From contig NZ_MRDL01000009.1 in assembly GCF_002008365.1 (NCBI RefSeq), positions 98,747 to 162,746 of the forward strand: a stretch of DNA of 64,000 nucleotides, written 5' to 3'. The stretch comes from Rhizobium leguminosarum bv. viciae USDA 2370 (GTDB lineage: Bacteria > Pseudomonadota > Alphaproteobacteria > Rhizobiales > Rhizobiaceae). The translations under genes were made by a program, and so were the position numbers. The notes beneath the pieces were generated by a model. That model did not search any database and was not told where the DNA came from. It was given only the letters and a program-made list of their open reading frames with translations. This document shows positions 8,945-17,576 of the stretch, piece by piece; positions within the stretch are counted from its first letter, which is position 1; every line of letters starts with the position of its first letter.

Positions 8945-9930
8945 GACGTCCTCCTGAGCAATCGCGCCAAGCGACCTGGAAGAGCAACTAGACCCTTTGG
9001 GAGCACGAAGACCACGATGAGAAGCATGAAGCCGATCACGAAGAGCCAGTTCAAGGGATCGATGCTTGCCGCGACATGATGGACCACCATGAAGAGCAAT
9101 GTCCCGACCAGCGCGCCATACAGCCGCCCGGCTCCTCCCAGGATCAGCATCACCATAACGTCGGCAGACAAGGAGAAATTGAACACTTCGATGCCAACCA
9201 AGCCTGTCACCTGGGCCGCAAGGGCGCCGGCAATTCCGGCAATAGCGCCGGCGATAACGTAGACCGTCACCTTTCGGCGATAGACCGGCGTACCGATTGC
9301 GCGCATCCGGCTGGCGCTGCCTTCAATTCCTCTAAGAGCGAGCCCAAACGGGGAGCCGATCAGAACCTGACAGAGCAGTAAAACGGCCGCAAGAATGGAC
9401 ACGCTGTAGATGAAGGCGACCTGTCCAACAAAATCGAATTCGTACAGCCCCAGCAGCGGTCCAACCGTGATGCCGGCCAGGCCGTCGGCGCCGCCCGTTA
9501 GCCAACGTGCCTGGGATGCGGTCTCCTGAAGAACCATGGTCACGGCTATCGAAATCATCAACAGAGTTATGCCGTGGGTGCGAAGCAGGACAAGCCCGGA
9601 AATCCACGCCATCACTGCGCCCGCCACGGCACCGACCAGGAGCCCGAGCAGCGGGTCGGGCGACAGGTGAAGCGAAATTAGTCCCGCGGCATAGGCGCCG
9701 CATCCATACATGGCCGCGTGACCAAGTGTTGCTATTCCCGCCTGCCCGAGAATGAGGTCGAATGACACGACGAAGATCATCATGATGACGATCCGGGTTA
9801 GAAACGACAGGTCGTACGGGAATATCAGAAAGGCAAGGCTCGCACCGACCACGACGGAAATGGACGGGATGAGGAAGCTCAGGGCGGTCGGCGCGCGCCT
9901 CGGCGACGTCGAAAGGACGGGGTCCATCAT
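8941..9930 (-). CDS. ABC importer permease, LivM type
   Basis: This 329-residue membrane protein has about nine to ten hydrophobic segments, with the LivM hallmark GQAGIATLGHAAMYGCGAYAAG near residue 64 and GGAGRLYGALVGTLLF toward the C-terminus. It overlaps the LivH-type gene by 4 bases. It forms the membrane channel with LivH. The first residues (two Met codons) leave the exact start open by one codon. Confidence 0.9.
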   Translation of the reverse strand: MMDPVLSTSPRRAPTALSFLIPSISVVVGASLAFLIFPYDLSFLTRIVIMMIFVVSFDLILGQAGIATLGHAAMYGCGAYAAGLISLHLSPDPLLGLLVGAVAGAVMAWISGLVLLRTHGITLLMISIAVTMVLQETASQARWLTGGADGLAGITVGPLLGLYEFDFVGQVAFIYSVSILAAVLLLCQVLIGSPFGLALRGIEGSASRMRAIGTPVYRRKVTVYVIAGAIAGIAGALAAQVTGLVGIEVFNFSLSADVMVMLILGGAGRLYGALVGTLLFMVVHHVAASIDPLNWLFVIGFMLLIVVFVLPKGLVALPGRLARLLRRTS

Positions 9931-10790
9931 TGCGCTTTCCCCATCAGACCGTTGGGCCGAAGCGCGAGCAACACCACAATCGCCACGAAAAAGAAGATGG
10001 TACCAATGCCCGGCAATAGATAGCGACCAGCAGTATCGAGAATACCAAGGCTAATCGAAGCAAGGAAGGAGCCGGAAATGCTGCCAAGTCCACCCACAGA
10101 CACAACAATCAGGAACAGCACCATATAACGAAGCGGATAGTAGGCCTCGATCGGAAGCAGTTCCGCACCGAGTATACCTCCTACCGCCGCGAGACCGGCG
10201 CCGGTGGCGAATGCAACGAGATAGACGAGCGGCGTGTTGATGCCGAGCGAGGCGGCCGCAATCCTGTTGTCGACAGCTGCGCGCAAGTAGATGCCGAACC
10301 TTGTTTTTTCCATCAGCAACCAGAGACCGGCCAGCACAAGCAAACCGGAAATGATAACGACCAACCGGTGGAACGGTAGCGTCCTAAACCCGAGATCGAT
10401 CGGTGTCGTGAAAATCGCCGGGGCGCCAAGCGGCAGGATCGTGGAGCCCAGGAACAGATTGACGGTTGCGATCATGATGAAGACGATTCCAATGGTCGCC
10501 AACACCTGGCCCAGCTCGTTGAAGCCATAGATGTGGCGATAGAGCAGCCGCTCGAGAAGCACGGAAACGAGGACAACCGCAAGAACGGCGACGAGGAACG
10601 CCGGAATGAACGCTACGTCCAGACGTGTGGTGAGCAGATGAACGGCTGCGCCGCCAAGCAGGGCAAACCCGCCGTGCGCGAGGTTGATAATGCGCATGAG
10701 CCCCATCGTGATCGAAAGCCCGACGGAAATCATGAACAATATCATCCCGTAGGCGACGCCATCGACGACGATACTTAGAATGAGGGACAT
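9927..10790 (-). CDS. ABC importer permease, LivH type
   Basis: The 287-residue membrane protein shows the LivH pattern: GLMRIINLAHGGFALLGG near the N-terminus and GGLGSISGSFLASISLG near the C-terminus, with about eight hydrophobic segments. It sits 67 bases after the binding-protein gene, in the same direction. Confidence 0.9.
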   Translation of the reverse strand: MSLILSIVVDGVAYGMILFMISVGLSITMGLMRIINLAHGGFALLGGAAVHLLTTRLDVAFIPAFLVAVLAVVLVSVLLERLLYRHIYGFNELGQVLATIGIVFIMIATVNLFLGSTILPLGAPAIFTTPIDLGFRTLPFHRLVVIISGLLVLAGLWLLMEKTRFGIYLRAAVDNRIAAASLGINTPLVYLVAFATGAGLAAVGGILGAELLPIEAYYPLRYMVLFLIVVSVGGLGSISGSFLASISLGILDTAGRYLLPGIGTIFFFVAIVVLLALRPNGLMGKAQ

Positions 10791-10857
10791 TCTCTAACCT
10801 GAGATTTGCGAGGTCGGGCGTTGCGTGGCGGAAAACTCCCGCCGCGCTCACCGTGGA

Positions 10858-12027
10858 TCAGGGATTGAAGCCGAGGTCCGGTACGTTCGGGACAGTCGCG
10901 AACTCCCGATTGACCAGTTTGCCGTCCGCGCCTTTTTCAACACGCCGAAGATAGACATTCTGCACCACCGTCCGTGAGACCGGATCCATCTTCACCGGCC
11001 CGCGTGGGCTTTCCCATTCCATGCCCTTGGCCGCCTCGATGGCTTTTGTGCCGTCAGACCCTGCAGCCTTGATCATCCGGTAGATCAACTCCGCGCCGTC
11101 ATAGGCGCCGATTGATGCCATGTTGGCGCGCGAGCCCGGATGAAGTTCCTGCAGTTTTGCGACAAAGCTTTTGTTCAGCGCAGAATCGTGGACATCGGAG
11201 TAGTGGTATGCGGTCACCAGGCCGATAGCTTGGTCTCCAAGCGCATCAAGTGTGGTCTCGTCGGTCTCGCCACCGCCAAGGAAAGAAACGCCAGCAGCTT
11301 TCAGGCCATTTTCATTATAGGCCTTGGTGAAAGCGAACGTCGCAGGGCCCACCGGCAGGAAAGTGAAGACGGTATCGGCACCGGAACTCTTGATACGCTG
11401 CATGAATGGCGCGAAATCATTGGTCTGAAGCGGCATTCGGATCTTTTCGAGAACCGCCCCGCCGTCTTTCTCAAAAGAGGCGGAGAAGGCCGTTTCTGCA
11501 TCAATGCCGGGATTGTAATCCGAAACGGCAGTCACGACTTTCTTGGAGCCATTTTTGGCCGCCCACTCGGCTGCCGGTTGAGCGAGCTGCGTCAACGTAA
11601 AACTTGTGCGGAGAAAGAAGTCCGACTGCTTGTTGATCGATGATGTCGCGGCATTGAAAATCACCGCCGGCACCTTTGCCTGCTTTGTCAGGGGAGCGAC
11701 CGCAACGGCATTGGGGGTGAAGTCAAATCCAGCAAGATACTTCACGCCGTCGCGGACAAGAAGTTCCAGGGCCGCTGCCTTGCTGGCGTCGGCGTTGGGT
11801 CCGCCAACGTCCTTGTAGATGAACTGAATTTTGTGACCGCCAACCTCGTCTCCGTGCTGCGCGACATAGACATCGATCGCTTCGCGGAATTGCTTGCCCC
11901 AGATTGCGTTTGGCCCGGAGAATGTAGCGATAACGCCGACCTTGATCGTCTCGGCTTGAGCGAGCGTGCCGGTTACGAAAAACGCAGCCGATGCGACGAG
12001 ATACAACGTCGATTTCGAAAATGTCAT
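10858..12027 (-). CDS. Periplasmic ligand-binding protein of a LivK-type ABC importer
   Basis: From MTFSKSTLYL, preceded by GGAGGG, the protein has 389 residues and a cleavable signal peptide (hydrophobic to about residue 24, cut after AQA). The mature part starts ETIKVGVIATFSGPNAIWGKQ, the usual opening of type I periplasmic binding proteins for amino acids, amides or aromatic acids. It would deliver the growth substrate of the island to the LivH/M/G/F complex. It is the first gene after the operator at 12093-12119. The ligand cannot be read from sequence alone. Confidence 0.88.
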   Translation of the reverse strand: MTFSKSTLYLVASAAFFVTGTLAQAETIKVGVIATFSGPNAIWGKQFREAIDVYVAQHGDEVGGHKIQFIYKDVGGPNADASKAAALELLVRDGVKYLAGFDFTPNAVAVAPLTKQAKVPAVIFNAATSSINKQSDFFLRTSFTLTQLAQPAAEWAAKNGSKKVVTAVSDYNPGIDAETAFSASFEKDGGAVLEKIRMPLQTNDFAPFMQRIKSSGADTVFTFLPVGPATFAFTKAYNENGLKAAGVSFLGGGETDETTLDALGDQAIGLVTAYHYSDVHDSALNKSFVAKLQELHPGSRANMASIGAYDGAELIYRMIKAAGSDGTKAIEAAKGMEWESPRGPVKMDPVSRTVVQNVYLRRVEKGADGKLVNREFATVPNVPDLGFNP

Positions 12028-12092
12028 TTTTTTCCCTCCCAACCGGAAAAGCGTCCGGGCGCCTTGACGCTGAAGCGCCACTTCCTCCGCTA

Positions 12093-12124
12093 GTATTGGT
12101 ACGGAAACCGTACTAATACGTCAA
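12093..12124 (-). promoter_or_regulatory. Operator palindrome with -35-like element before the importer operon
   Basis: The arms GTATTGGTACGG (12093-12104) and CCGTACTAATAC (12108-12119) are complementary at 11 of 12 positions around AAA. On the leftward strand a TTGACG (12119-12124) abuts it, so the palindrome covers the space between -35 and -10 of a likely promoter for the binding-protein gene. Related palindromes occur at 14822-14848 and 15414-15440, which marks it as a shared regulator site. Confidence 0.7.
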
Positions 12125-12215
12125 GTTTTCTCCGCATACATGGACCGCCTATCCGTGTTGTCCGAGTCGGAAATGCTCCAGTCTAGTCAGGCGTCCTGAC
12201 AATCACATCGGCGCC

Positions 12216-13085
12216 TTAGGAAGGTCGCGTCCGGTACTCTTGCAACCAGTCCACTGTTTTGTGTAGTCCTCCAAACGGATAGAAATGCAGACGAACATCG
12301 CCATATTCGGCGTTGCTCAAGCCGGTAGCATACTCATTGACCAGAGCGTCTGGCCCCGCGCTCGACAACAACTGAGTGATCGATAGACCGTACTTCTTGA
12401 GGACGGATGTGGATGCGGAAACGCCGCAAACCGCTGCAAATTTCAATAGCGTTCTGACGCTTGCCGGGCCAGGAATACCGATGTGGATCGGGACTTCGAT
12501 ACCCAATCGACGCAGTTCACCTATCCAGGCAAGTACGGGTTCCGATGCGAACGCAAACTGAGTGAAAATCGACCACTCGATATTTGCTGCTTCCATGATT
12601 AGTCGCTTTTCCAGCAGCGCACTGGTGAGCATGGCAGCGTTCTGGACCGGGTGTCCTTCCGGATGCCCGGCTATCGAGACATTGCTGATCCCATGCTGTT
12701 CGAGGATACCGCTACGTAAGATCGTAGCGGTATCCAAGAACGGGCCCTTGGGAGGGTCGGCATCGCCCGCGACTAGGAGCAATCGGCTCACCTGGGCGTC
12801 ATTGACAAGCGCCGACAGCATTGCCGATAGCATGGATTCCGACCCCAGACGTCTGGCGGCAATGTGAGGCAAGGGTACGTATCCCGCCTGTCGGACCATT
12901 TTGGCCGCCCTAATCCGGTCGGCATCGCTTTCCGTTGACAGAAACGGAATCGAGATGATCGTGCCTTTGGGGATCGCGCCAGACATGGCCGCCAGCTGTG
13001 CGGTATCTTTTGTCGTCACTTCCACCGAAAAGTCATCCAGTACATCGCTCTGGTCTCGGAGATGTATTGCTTGCGACATAGCCAT
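12216..13085 (-). CDS. Methylenetetrahydrofolate reductase-like protein
   Basis: From MAMSQAIHLRD the protein has 289 residues, the usual size for a bacterial MetF. It contains the TIM-barrel elements of this family, such as ISIPFLS, RLLLVAGDADPPKGPF, SIAGHPEGHP and WSIFTQFAF. Run in the oxidative direction it would convert 5-methyl-tetrahydrofolate made by the demethylase to 5,10-methylene-tetrahydrofolate. It lies 149 bases after the demethylase gene in the same direction. The open frame extends far upstream, but that part overlaps the demethylase end and looks non-coding. Its flavin and NAD(P)H preference are not known. Confidence 0.82.
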   Translation of the reverse strand: MAMSQAIHLRDQSDVLDDFSVEVTTKDTAQLAAMSGAIPKGTIISIPFLSTESDADRIRAAKMVRQAGYVPLPHIAARRLGSESMLSAMLSALVNDAQVSRLLLVAGDADPPKGPFLDTATILRSGILEQHGISNVSIAGHPEGHPVQNAAMLTSALLEKRLIMEAANIEWSIFTQFAFASEPVLAWIGELRRLGIEVPIHIGIPGPASVRTLLKFAAVCGVSASTSVLKKYGLSITQLLSSAGPDALVNEYATGLSNAEYGDVRLHFYPFGGLHKTVDWLQEYRTRPS

Positions 13086-13234
13086 AAAAACCCATCCCGC
13101 CTGCGAGACAGGCGAATTCTCATTGAGCAAGAAGAATGTGAACGTTGCCGAGTAGCAGACCGCAGGGTATCCGTAGCCAGGACAACACCGGTGTTCGCTC
13201 TGACGAAGATGCGCTGAGCGAATACCGGCAATAA

Positions 13235-14650
13235 TCAGCTGATCGCAGCGCGCTTCATCTTTTGAACGGAACTTGCATAGGGAACGGGCGCCACGACCGC
13301 TCTGACCTTGAACTGCTCGTGCCGTTCGACATGCGGCTTCCGGGACCCGCCACGAGGCTCTCCCCAGGTGAGCGTCACTTCCGTCCCGGGAGTCGCGTTT
13401 TGGACGTCGAGCATGGCGAGAGACAGCATTTCGCCTTCGTTGTTGCTGTAACCGCAATGGCAGGAGTGACCGACGAGCATGCCATCCCGACCCCGCACCT
13501 CATCGAACTGGGGCCAGCCATAATAGGCGACCGGCAAGTCTATAGCCTTGTATCGTGGCCCGTCTCCGAGGCAAGACGCAAAGATTGCCGCAACGTCGTC
13601 GCGGTTCCATACCAGCGTGACCTTTTGGCGCCGCTTCTCCACGGGCAGGGCTTCCAGGGCTTCGCGCCCGATGAAGTCATGATCGAACTTGAGAATATGG
13701 CCGTAGCCGAGATCCCACGGGGTGACGTAGTAATCTTCGATATTATCCGAGACGAAGCTGCCGCCAAGTTGGGCGTTCGCTTCCCAACCGTTTCCAGATA
13801 GCCATTGGCGAAAATCGCGCAGCTCTTCCCCGGTGTAGATACCCGGCAGTGGGTAAGGCATCCAGCCAAATTCGAAGATCGTACTAAAATAGGTCTTCGT
13901 CCCGCCCTGCTTCAGCCCATGCGCCTCACCGGCTCTAAGCAGCGCGGCGCGCACCTTTTCCATGTCCTCGTACGGTCCGGAAAGCTCTGCTCCCAGATGG
14001 CCCGCCATTCCATGCCGCAGAACGAGCACTTCGCATCCGCCGATTTTAACCTTCGCGGTTCTGAAGAATGCAATCTCTGGGGCGCGCCCCTCGACCGCAG
14101 CGTTGAAGATCAGGCCAGCATTGGGACCTTCCAACTGGAAACGGTAGAACCAGCGCCTGCCGGTCGGGTTGTAAGGCGTCGGGTCGTCGCGCTCGATCGT
14201 CACGTCGTAGCCGCCTTGTTCCGCGTTAAACTGTACCCAGTTCAGGACAGGCATGCCGCTGATCAGCTCGAACTTTTCCTCGGCAAGTCTGTAGACGACG
14301 CAGTCGCCGATGACATGGCCGCGTGGCGTGCAAGCGACGAATTGCTTGGCGCGGTCGATCGTAAAATTCGCCAGGCTGTTGATGCCGAGCTTTTCAAGCA
14401 GACGAAATGCATCGGGACCTTTGAGCATCAGTTCCGGCATGTGGTGTGACTGGTCGAACAGGATCGCGGTCTCGCGCCAGGCACGCTGCTCGTCGCGCCA
14501 GTTTGTGAATTCCGGCGGAATGAACGCAGCGGTGAGCCCGGTACGCGCCCGGTAATGGGGCGCAAGCGTGTCGTTGTAAAAATACTCGACGAGGTTGGCT
14601 TTCTCGTCGACCAAATCCTGTAGTGATCGCGCGCCGTTTGCCTTTACCAT
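13235..14650 (-). CDS. Tetrahydrofolate-dependent aromatic O-demethylase (LigM/DesA type, GcvT fold)
   Basis: The 471-residue protein belongs to the GcvT/aminomethyltransferase superfamily, and its length matches LigM, the vanillate O-demethylase of Sphingobium. Visible segments include ILFDQSHHMPELMLKGPDA near the N-terminus, KFELISGMPVLNWVQFNAEQGGY in the folate-binding domain, and SHCGYSNNEGEMLSLAMLD near the end. Such enzymes move a methyl group from a methoxy-aromatic (or a methylated amine) to tetrahydrofolate. The MetF-like and PurU genes downstream support the one-carbon role. Alternatives are demethylases of glycine betaine-like or sulfonium compounds. It is preceded by a 43-residue open frame and GAGGAGG. 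Confidence 0.78.
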   Translation of the reverse strand: MVKANGARSLQDLVDEKANLVEYFYNDTLAPHYRARTGLTAAFIPPEFTNWRDEQRAWRETAILFDQSHHMPELMLKGPDAFRLLEKLGINSLANFTIDRAKQFVACTPRGHVIGDCVVYRLAEEKFELISGMPVLNWVQFNAEQGGYDVTIERDDPTPYNPTGRRWFYRFQLEGPNAGLIFNAAVEGRAPEIAFFRTAKVKIGGCEVLVLRHGMAGHLGAELSGPYEDMEKVRAALLRAGEAHGLKQGGTKTYFSTIFEFGWMPYPLPGIYTGEELRDFRQWLSGNGWEANAQLGGSFVSDNIEDYYVTPWDLGYGHILKFDHDFIGREALEALPVEKRRQKVTLVWNRDDVAAIFASCLGDGPRYKAIDLPVAYYGWPQFDEVRGRDGMLVGHSCHCGYSNNEGEMLSLAMLDVQNATPGTEVTLTWGEPRGGSRKPHVERHEQFKVRAVVAPVPYASSVQKMKRAAIS

Positions 14651-14668
14651 TGCTCAGACATCCTCCTC

Positions 14669-14800
14669 TTATGTTCCGCTCTGCTGAGCGATTTGACTGT
14701 ACGTCGACGGGTGGCCTATTGAGTCGACTGTTCTTTTGGTGGCGAGAACCATGTGCCGCACAGTGGGTCCCCATTTCGGCCGCAAGAGCCTCGCCTTCAT
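14669..14800 (-). CDS. Small open frame (43 residues) leading the demethylase operon
   Basis: A short frame starting MKARLLRPKWGPTVRH and ending SQIAQQSGT is preceded by GGAGGAGG at an ideal distance and lies between the operator-promoter at 14822-14870 and the demethylase gene, whose own ribosome site begins right after this stop. The product is basic and without a hydrophobic segment. It could be a leader peptide that sets translation of the demethylase, or a small accessory subunit. I know of no family for it. Confidence 0.45.
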   Translation of the reverse strand: MKARLLRPKWGPTVRHMVLATKRTVDSIGHPSTYSQIAQQSGT

Positions 14801-14821
14801 AAAGCCTCCTCCAAGACGCCT

Positions 14822-14870
14822 TATTTAGTACGGTATCCTGACTATATTTTGTGAGAGCGGTACATGTCAA
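14822..14870 (-). promoter_or_regulatory. Sigma70-type promoter with overlapping operator for the demethylase operon
   Basis: On the leftward strand a perfect TTGACA (14865-14870) is separated by 18 bases from TATAGT (14841-14846). The palindrome TATTTAGTACGG/CCTGACTATATT (14822-14848, 8 of 12 paired, TAT centre) overlaps the -10 and the likely start point, a repressor position. The GTACGG half matches the site at 12093-12119. Confidence 0.65.
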
Positions 14871-14949
14871 CCAATTTAAATCGAGGGGCTGGAAAAATAC
14901 TTGCCGCAGGCTTACTCGTATAAATTGATAGCTTCCGAGGTGGTATAAA

Positions 14950-15414
14950 ATGATTTTACGAAACGCATGGCGCAGGAGCAACATTGGCCGCCGGATGAAT
15001 GAGGCCGTCAGGATATTCGAGAACAGGATCATCGAAAATCTGAAAGCCAAAGGGCATTCCGAACTTACCGCGGCACATATTAATCTAACCCGAAACCTCG
15101 ACGAGGACGGGACCAGGCTCACTGAACTCGCGCGACGCGCCTCTCTCACAAAGCAATCGATGAGTGAACTGGTCGATCAGGTGGAACGAACCGGCCTCAT
15201 TGAAAAACGCCAAGATCCCGCCGACGGCAGGGCAAAGCTCGTATGCTTCACAGACAGCGGCTTCGTTTGGCTGGAGGCCTTTCATCAAAGCCTGGAGGTG
15301 GCAGAAGGTGAGATGCGTGATCAGCTCGGGCCGGCAATGGTCGATCTCATGGTGGAAGCACTCGGGAAATATGTAGAGTGTCAAATCAACAAAGAGATTG
15401 ATCAAGTCGATTGA
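14950..15414 (+). CDS. MarR family regulator
   Basis: The 154-residue protein has the MarR winged helix: LTELARRASLTKQSMSELVDQVERTGLIEKRQDPADGRAKLVCFTD is cut here into the recognition helix (SLTKQSMSELVDQ) and the wing (DPADGRAKLV). Dimerising helices flank it. GAGGTGG precedes the ATG. It is transcribed away from the demethylase operon and toward the monooxygenase, and three similar palindromes lie in front of the local units, so it probably represses them until an aromatic ligand binds. Confidence 0.88.
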   Translation: MILRNAWRRSNIGRRMNEAVRIFENRIIENLKAKGHSELTAAHINLTRNLDEDGTRLTELARRASLTKQSMSELVDQVERTGLIEKRQDPADGRAKLVCFTDSGFVWLEAFHQSLEVAEGEMRDQLGPAMVDLMVEALGKYVECQINKEIDQVD

Positions 15415-15440
15415 CATTGGTCCGGTTTCCTTACTATTTT
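15411..15440 (+). promoter_or_regulatory. Promoter and operator before the flavin monooxygenase gene
   Basis: TTGACA (15411-15416) overlaps the MarR stop and is followed 15 bases later by TACTAT. The imperfect palindrome ACATTGGTCCGG/CCTTACTATTTT (15414-15440, TTT centre) sits over it. It resembles the two other operators of the island in both halves, and gives the monooxygenase its own controlled promoter. Confidence 0.6.
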
Positions 15441-15468
15441 CGCGCCAGCGGATTTGGGAGGTTTTACC

Positions 15469-17136
15469 GTGACTCACGAAGTTTACGATGTCGCTATCGC
15501 GGGTGGCGGTCCATTCGGACTGATGCTGGCCAATGAGCTTGGCCGCCGAGGCGTTTCAACCGTTCTTTTTGACGAGAAATCTTCGACGGCTTTTAATCCG
15601 CAGGCCAATGCCACTCAGGCCAGGACCATGGAGCATTTTCGACGCCTGGGATTTGCGGATGAGATCCGTGCACTCGGCATGCCTGAAGATTTTCCAACCG
15701 ATATCGCATATTTCACGCGATATGCTCGCCATGAATTGGCACGCTTTCGCCTTCCCTCAGCCAAAGAGGCGCGCGAGAAGATCCTGACAATGACAGGATC
15801 CTGGAGCGCGGCCGAATTGCCCCACCGTGTCTCTCAGAAGTTTGTCGAGCGAGTTCTGCGTAAGCACGCCGAAGCTCTGTCTACGGTTTCGGTGAACTAC
15901 GGGTGGCGGATATCCCGGTTCGAAGACGTTGGTGACGCCGTGACCATGACCGCAAGTCAGGTCGGCTCCGAGAGCACGCGCTCCGTAAGAGCCAAGTATC
16001 TTATTGGAGGAGACGGCGCGAAAAGCTTCATACGTCGGACACTTGGCATTCGATATCAGGGCGATGGCGGGGCAGTCAGAGATTTCTTCGGCGGGAAAAT
16101 GTTTGCCCTCTATCTTCGCTGCCCGCAGTTCTATGAGGTTGTTCCCTTTGCACCCGCCTGGATGAACGTGGCGTTCAATCCTGAGCGCCGGGCGTTTATG
16201 GCCGCCGTCGACGGCAAAGGCGAGTTTGCTTTTCACACCCAACTAAAGGAAGGCGAGAGCGAAGACGATATATCCGATGCGCAAGCGCTGAAGATGTTCC
16301 AGACGGTGGTCGGGTATCCCGTTGAGGGGGAAATTCTTTCTCGCGGCACCTGGACGGCCGGGTTTGCCCTTGTCGCCGAGAAGTTTCAGGCTGGGCGGAT
16401 ATTTCTCGGCGGTGACGCGGTTCATCTTTTTACGCCCGCCGGTGGCTTGGGGTACAATACGGCGGTGGATGACGCGGTCAATCTAGGTTGGAAACTCGCC
16501 TCTGTTGTGAAAGGAAATGCACCGTCATTCCTTCTCGATACCTATGAACTGGAGCGACGCCCGGTGGCCGTGCGAAACACCGGCTTCGCTCGGGCGTTCG
16601 CCGAATCCATCGGAAACTACGTCCCGAAACCCGACATCGAGGCGGACTCGGATCTCGGATCGGATTTGCGACGGGAAGCCGGCGCCTATCTGGAGGCACA
16701 TGGGCGGTCCGAGTTCAACATACCCGGCGTGACGTTCGGCGCTCGCTACGACCATTCACCGATAATCCTCGCCGAAGGGGAAGGACAAGCTCCGGACCTG
16801 CCGGAAGTCTACGTTCCAAATGCCGCGCCCGGGGGCAGAGCGCCCCATGTTTGGTTGAACTGTCAAACGTCATTGTTCGACCGATTTGGGTTTGAATGGA
16901 CCCTCCTGCGGCTTCGCCCCTCCTCCTCGCCAGGAACCGAGTTCGTTACAGCCGCTAGAATGGCCGGAATGGATCTTACCGTCGTCGATATAAAAGAGGA
17001 TCAACTCCGGGCAATTTATCGCGAGCCGCTTGTGCTCATTCGGCCAGACCAGGTCATCGCTTGGCGCGGAGATGGCGATGGCGACGCCGTTCAAATCATC
17101 GAGACTGTCCTGGGCCATATCCCAGCAAAGCGATGA
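15469..17136 (+). CDS. Class A flavin-dependent aromatic monooxygenase
   Basis: The GTG start at 15469 is chosen because GGGAGG lies 7 bases upstream; this gives 555 residues. The N-terminal FAD-binding fingerprint is VAIAGGGPFGLMLANELGRRGV, the second FAD motif is FLGGDAVHLFTPAGGLGYNTAVDD, and a YLIGGDGAKSFIRR segment (the DG motif for NAD(P)H/FAD) lies between. A thioredoxin-like C-terminal extension, as in phenol and 3-hydroxyphenylpropionate hydroxylases, follows from about residue 400. It would hydroxylate, perhaps with decarboxylation, a phenolic ring to give hydroxyquinol. The exact substrate is not visible. Confidence 0.88.
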   Translation: MTHEVYDVAIAGGGPFGLMLANELGRRGVSTVLFDEKSSTAFNPQANATQARTMEHFRRLGFADEIRALGMPEDFPTDIAYFTRYARHELARFRLPSAKEAREKILTMTGSWSAAELPHRVSQKFVERVLRKHAEALSTVSVNYGWRISRFEDVGDAVTMTASQVGSESTRSVRAKYLIGGDGAKSFIRRTLGIRYQGDGGAVRDFFGGKMFALYLRCPQFYEVVPFAPAWMNVAFNPERRAFMAAVDGKGEFAFHTQLKEGESEDDISDAQALKMFQTVVGYPVEGEILSRGTWTAGFALVAEKFQAGRIFLGGDAVHLFTPAGGLGYNTAVDDAVNLGWKLASVVKGNAPSFLLDTYELERRPVAVRNTGFARAFAESIGNYVPKPDIEADSDLGSDLRREAGAYLEAHGRSEFNIPGVTFGARYDHSPIILAEGEGQAPDLPEVYVPNAAPGGRAPHVWLNCQTSLFDRFGFEWTLLRLRPSSSPGTEFVTAARMAGMDLTVVDIKEDQLRAIYREPLVLIRPDQVIAWRGDGDGDAVQIIETVLGHIPAKR

Positions 17137-17318
17137 AGAGGCGTAACCGCGGTGGTGATTGCAGTCCACCGACCTTAGTTCTCTTTGGGTACTGGTTGAG
17201 GTGATCAGTCGATGCGCCATGCCTGCTCTTGAAAGGATCTGAACCGGCGACGCCTTATTAGATCAGTTAGGTCGACCTTCACGCCCTTTGTTTCCCATTC
17301 CTTCATTCCGAGCATCTC

Positions 17319-17576
17319 GATCCCGCTCTCGACGTGTCGCTGATCGTCGACGCCGGCATCGGTCGGCCGTCGCACGCAATTGCGGTCATGGAGCTCGGTT
17401 TCGATGCGGTTCTGCTCGACACCGCCGTTGCCGGCGCCGGAGATCCCGCGGCGATGGCAGCCGCCTTTGCCGCGGCAATCGCCGCCGGCAAGCAGGCCTT
17501 TGACGCTGGCGTGCTGGAGCCACGCGACATGGCCGTCCCCTCCACGCCGGTGATCGGAAAGGCGGTGTTCACATGA
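17319..17576 (+). pseudogene. thiG: C-terminal fragment of thiazole synthase
   Basis: The frame [22 protein letters not shown], then [14 protein letters not shown] and [15 protein letters not shown], matches the C-terminal third of ThiG, the enzyme that builds the thiazole ring of thiamine. The N-terminal two thirds, including the active-site lysine, are missing. The stop overlaps the ATG of the thiE fragment, the normal coupling in a thi operon, so both are relics of the same locus. Confidence 0.75.

Noticed and set aside
12216..13457. Longer 413-codon version of the MetF-like gene
   Set aside because: The added N-terminus overlaps the demethylase gene end, is Arg-rich and does not match the family length of about 290 residues.
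17215..17260. A GTCGCCGGTTC-like stretch on the leftward strand resembling a tRNA T-arm
   Set aside because: The stem does not close and no acceptor or anticodon arm can be folded around it.
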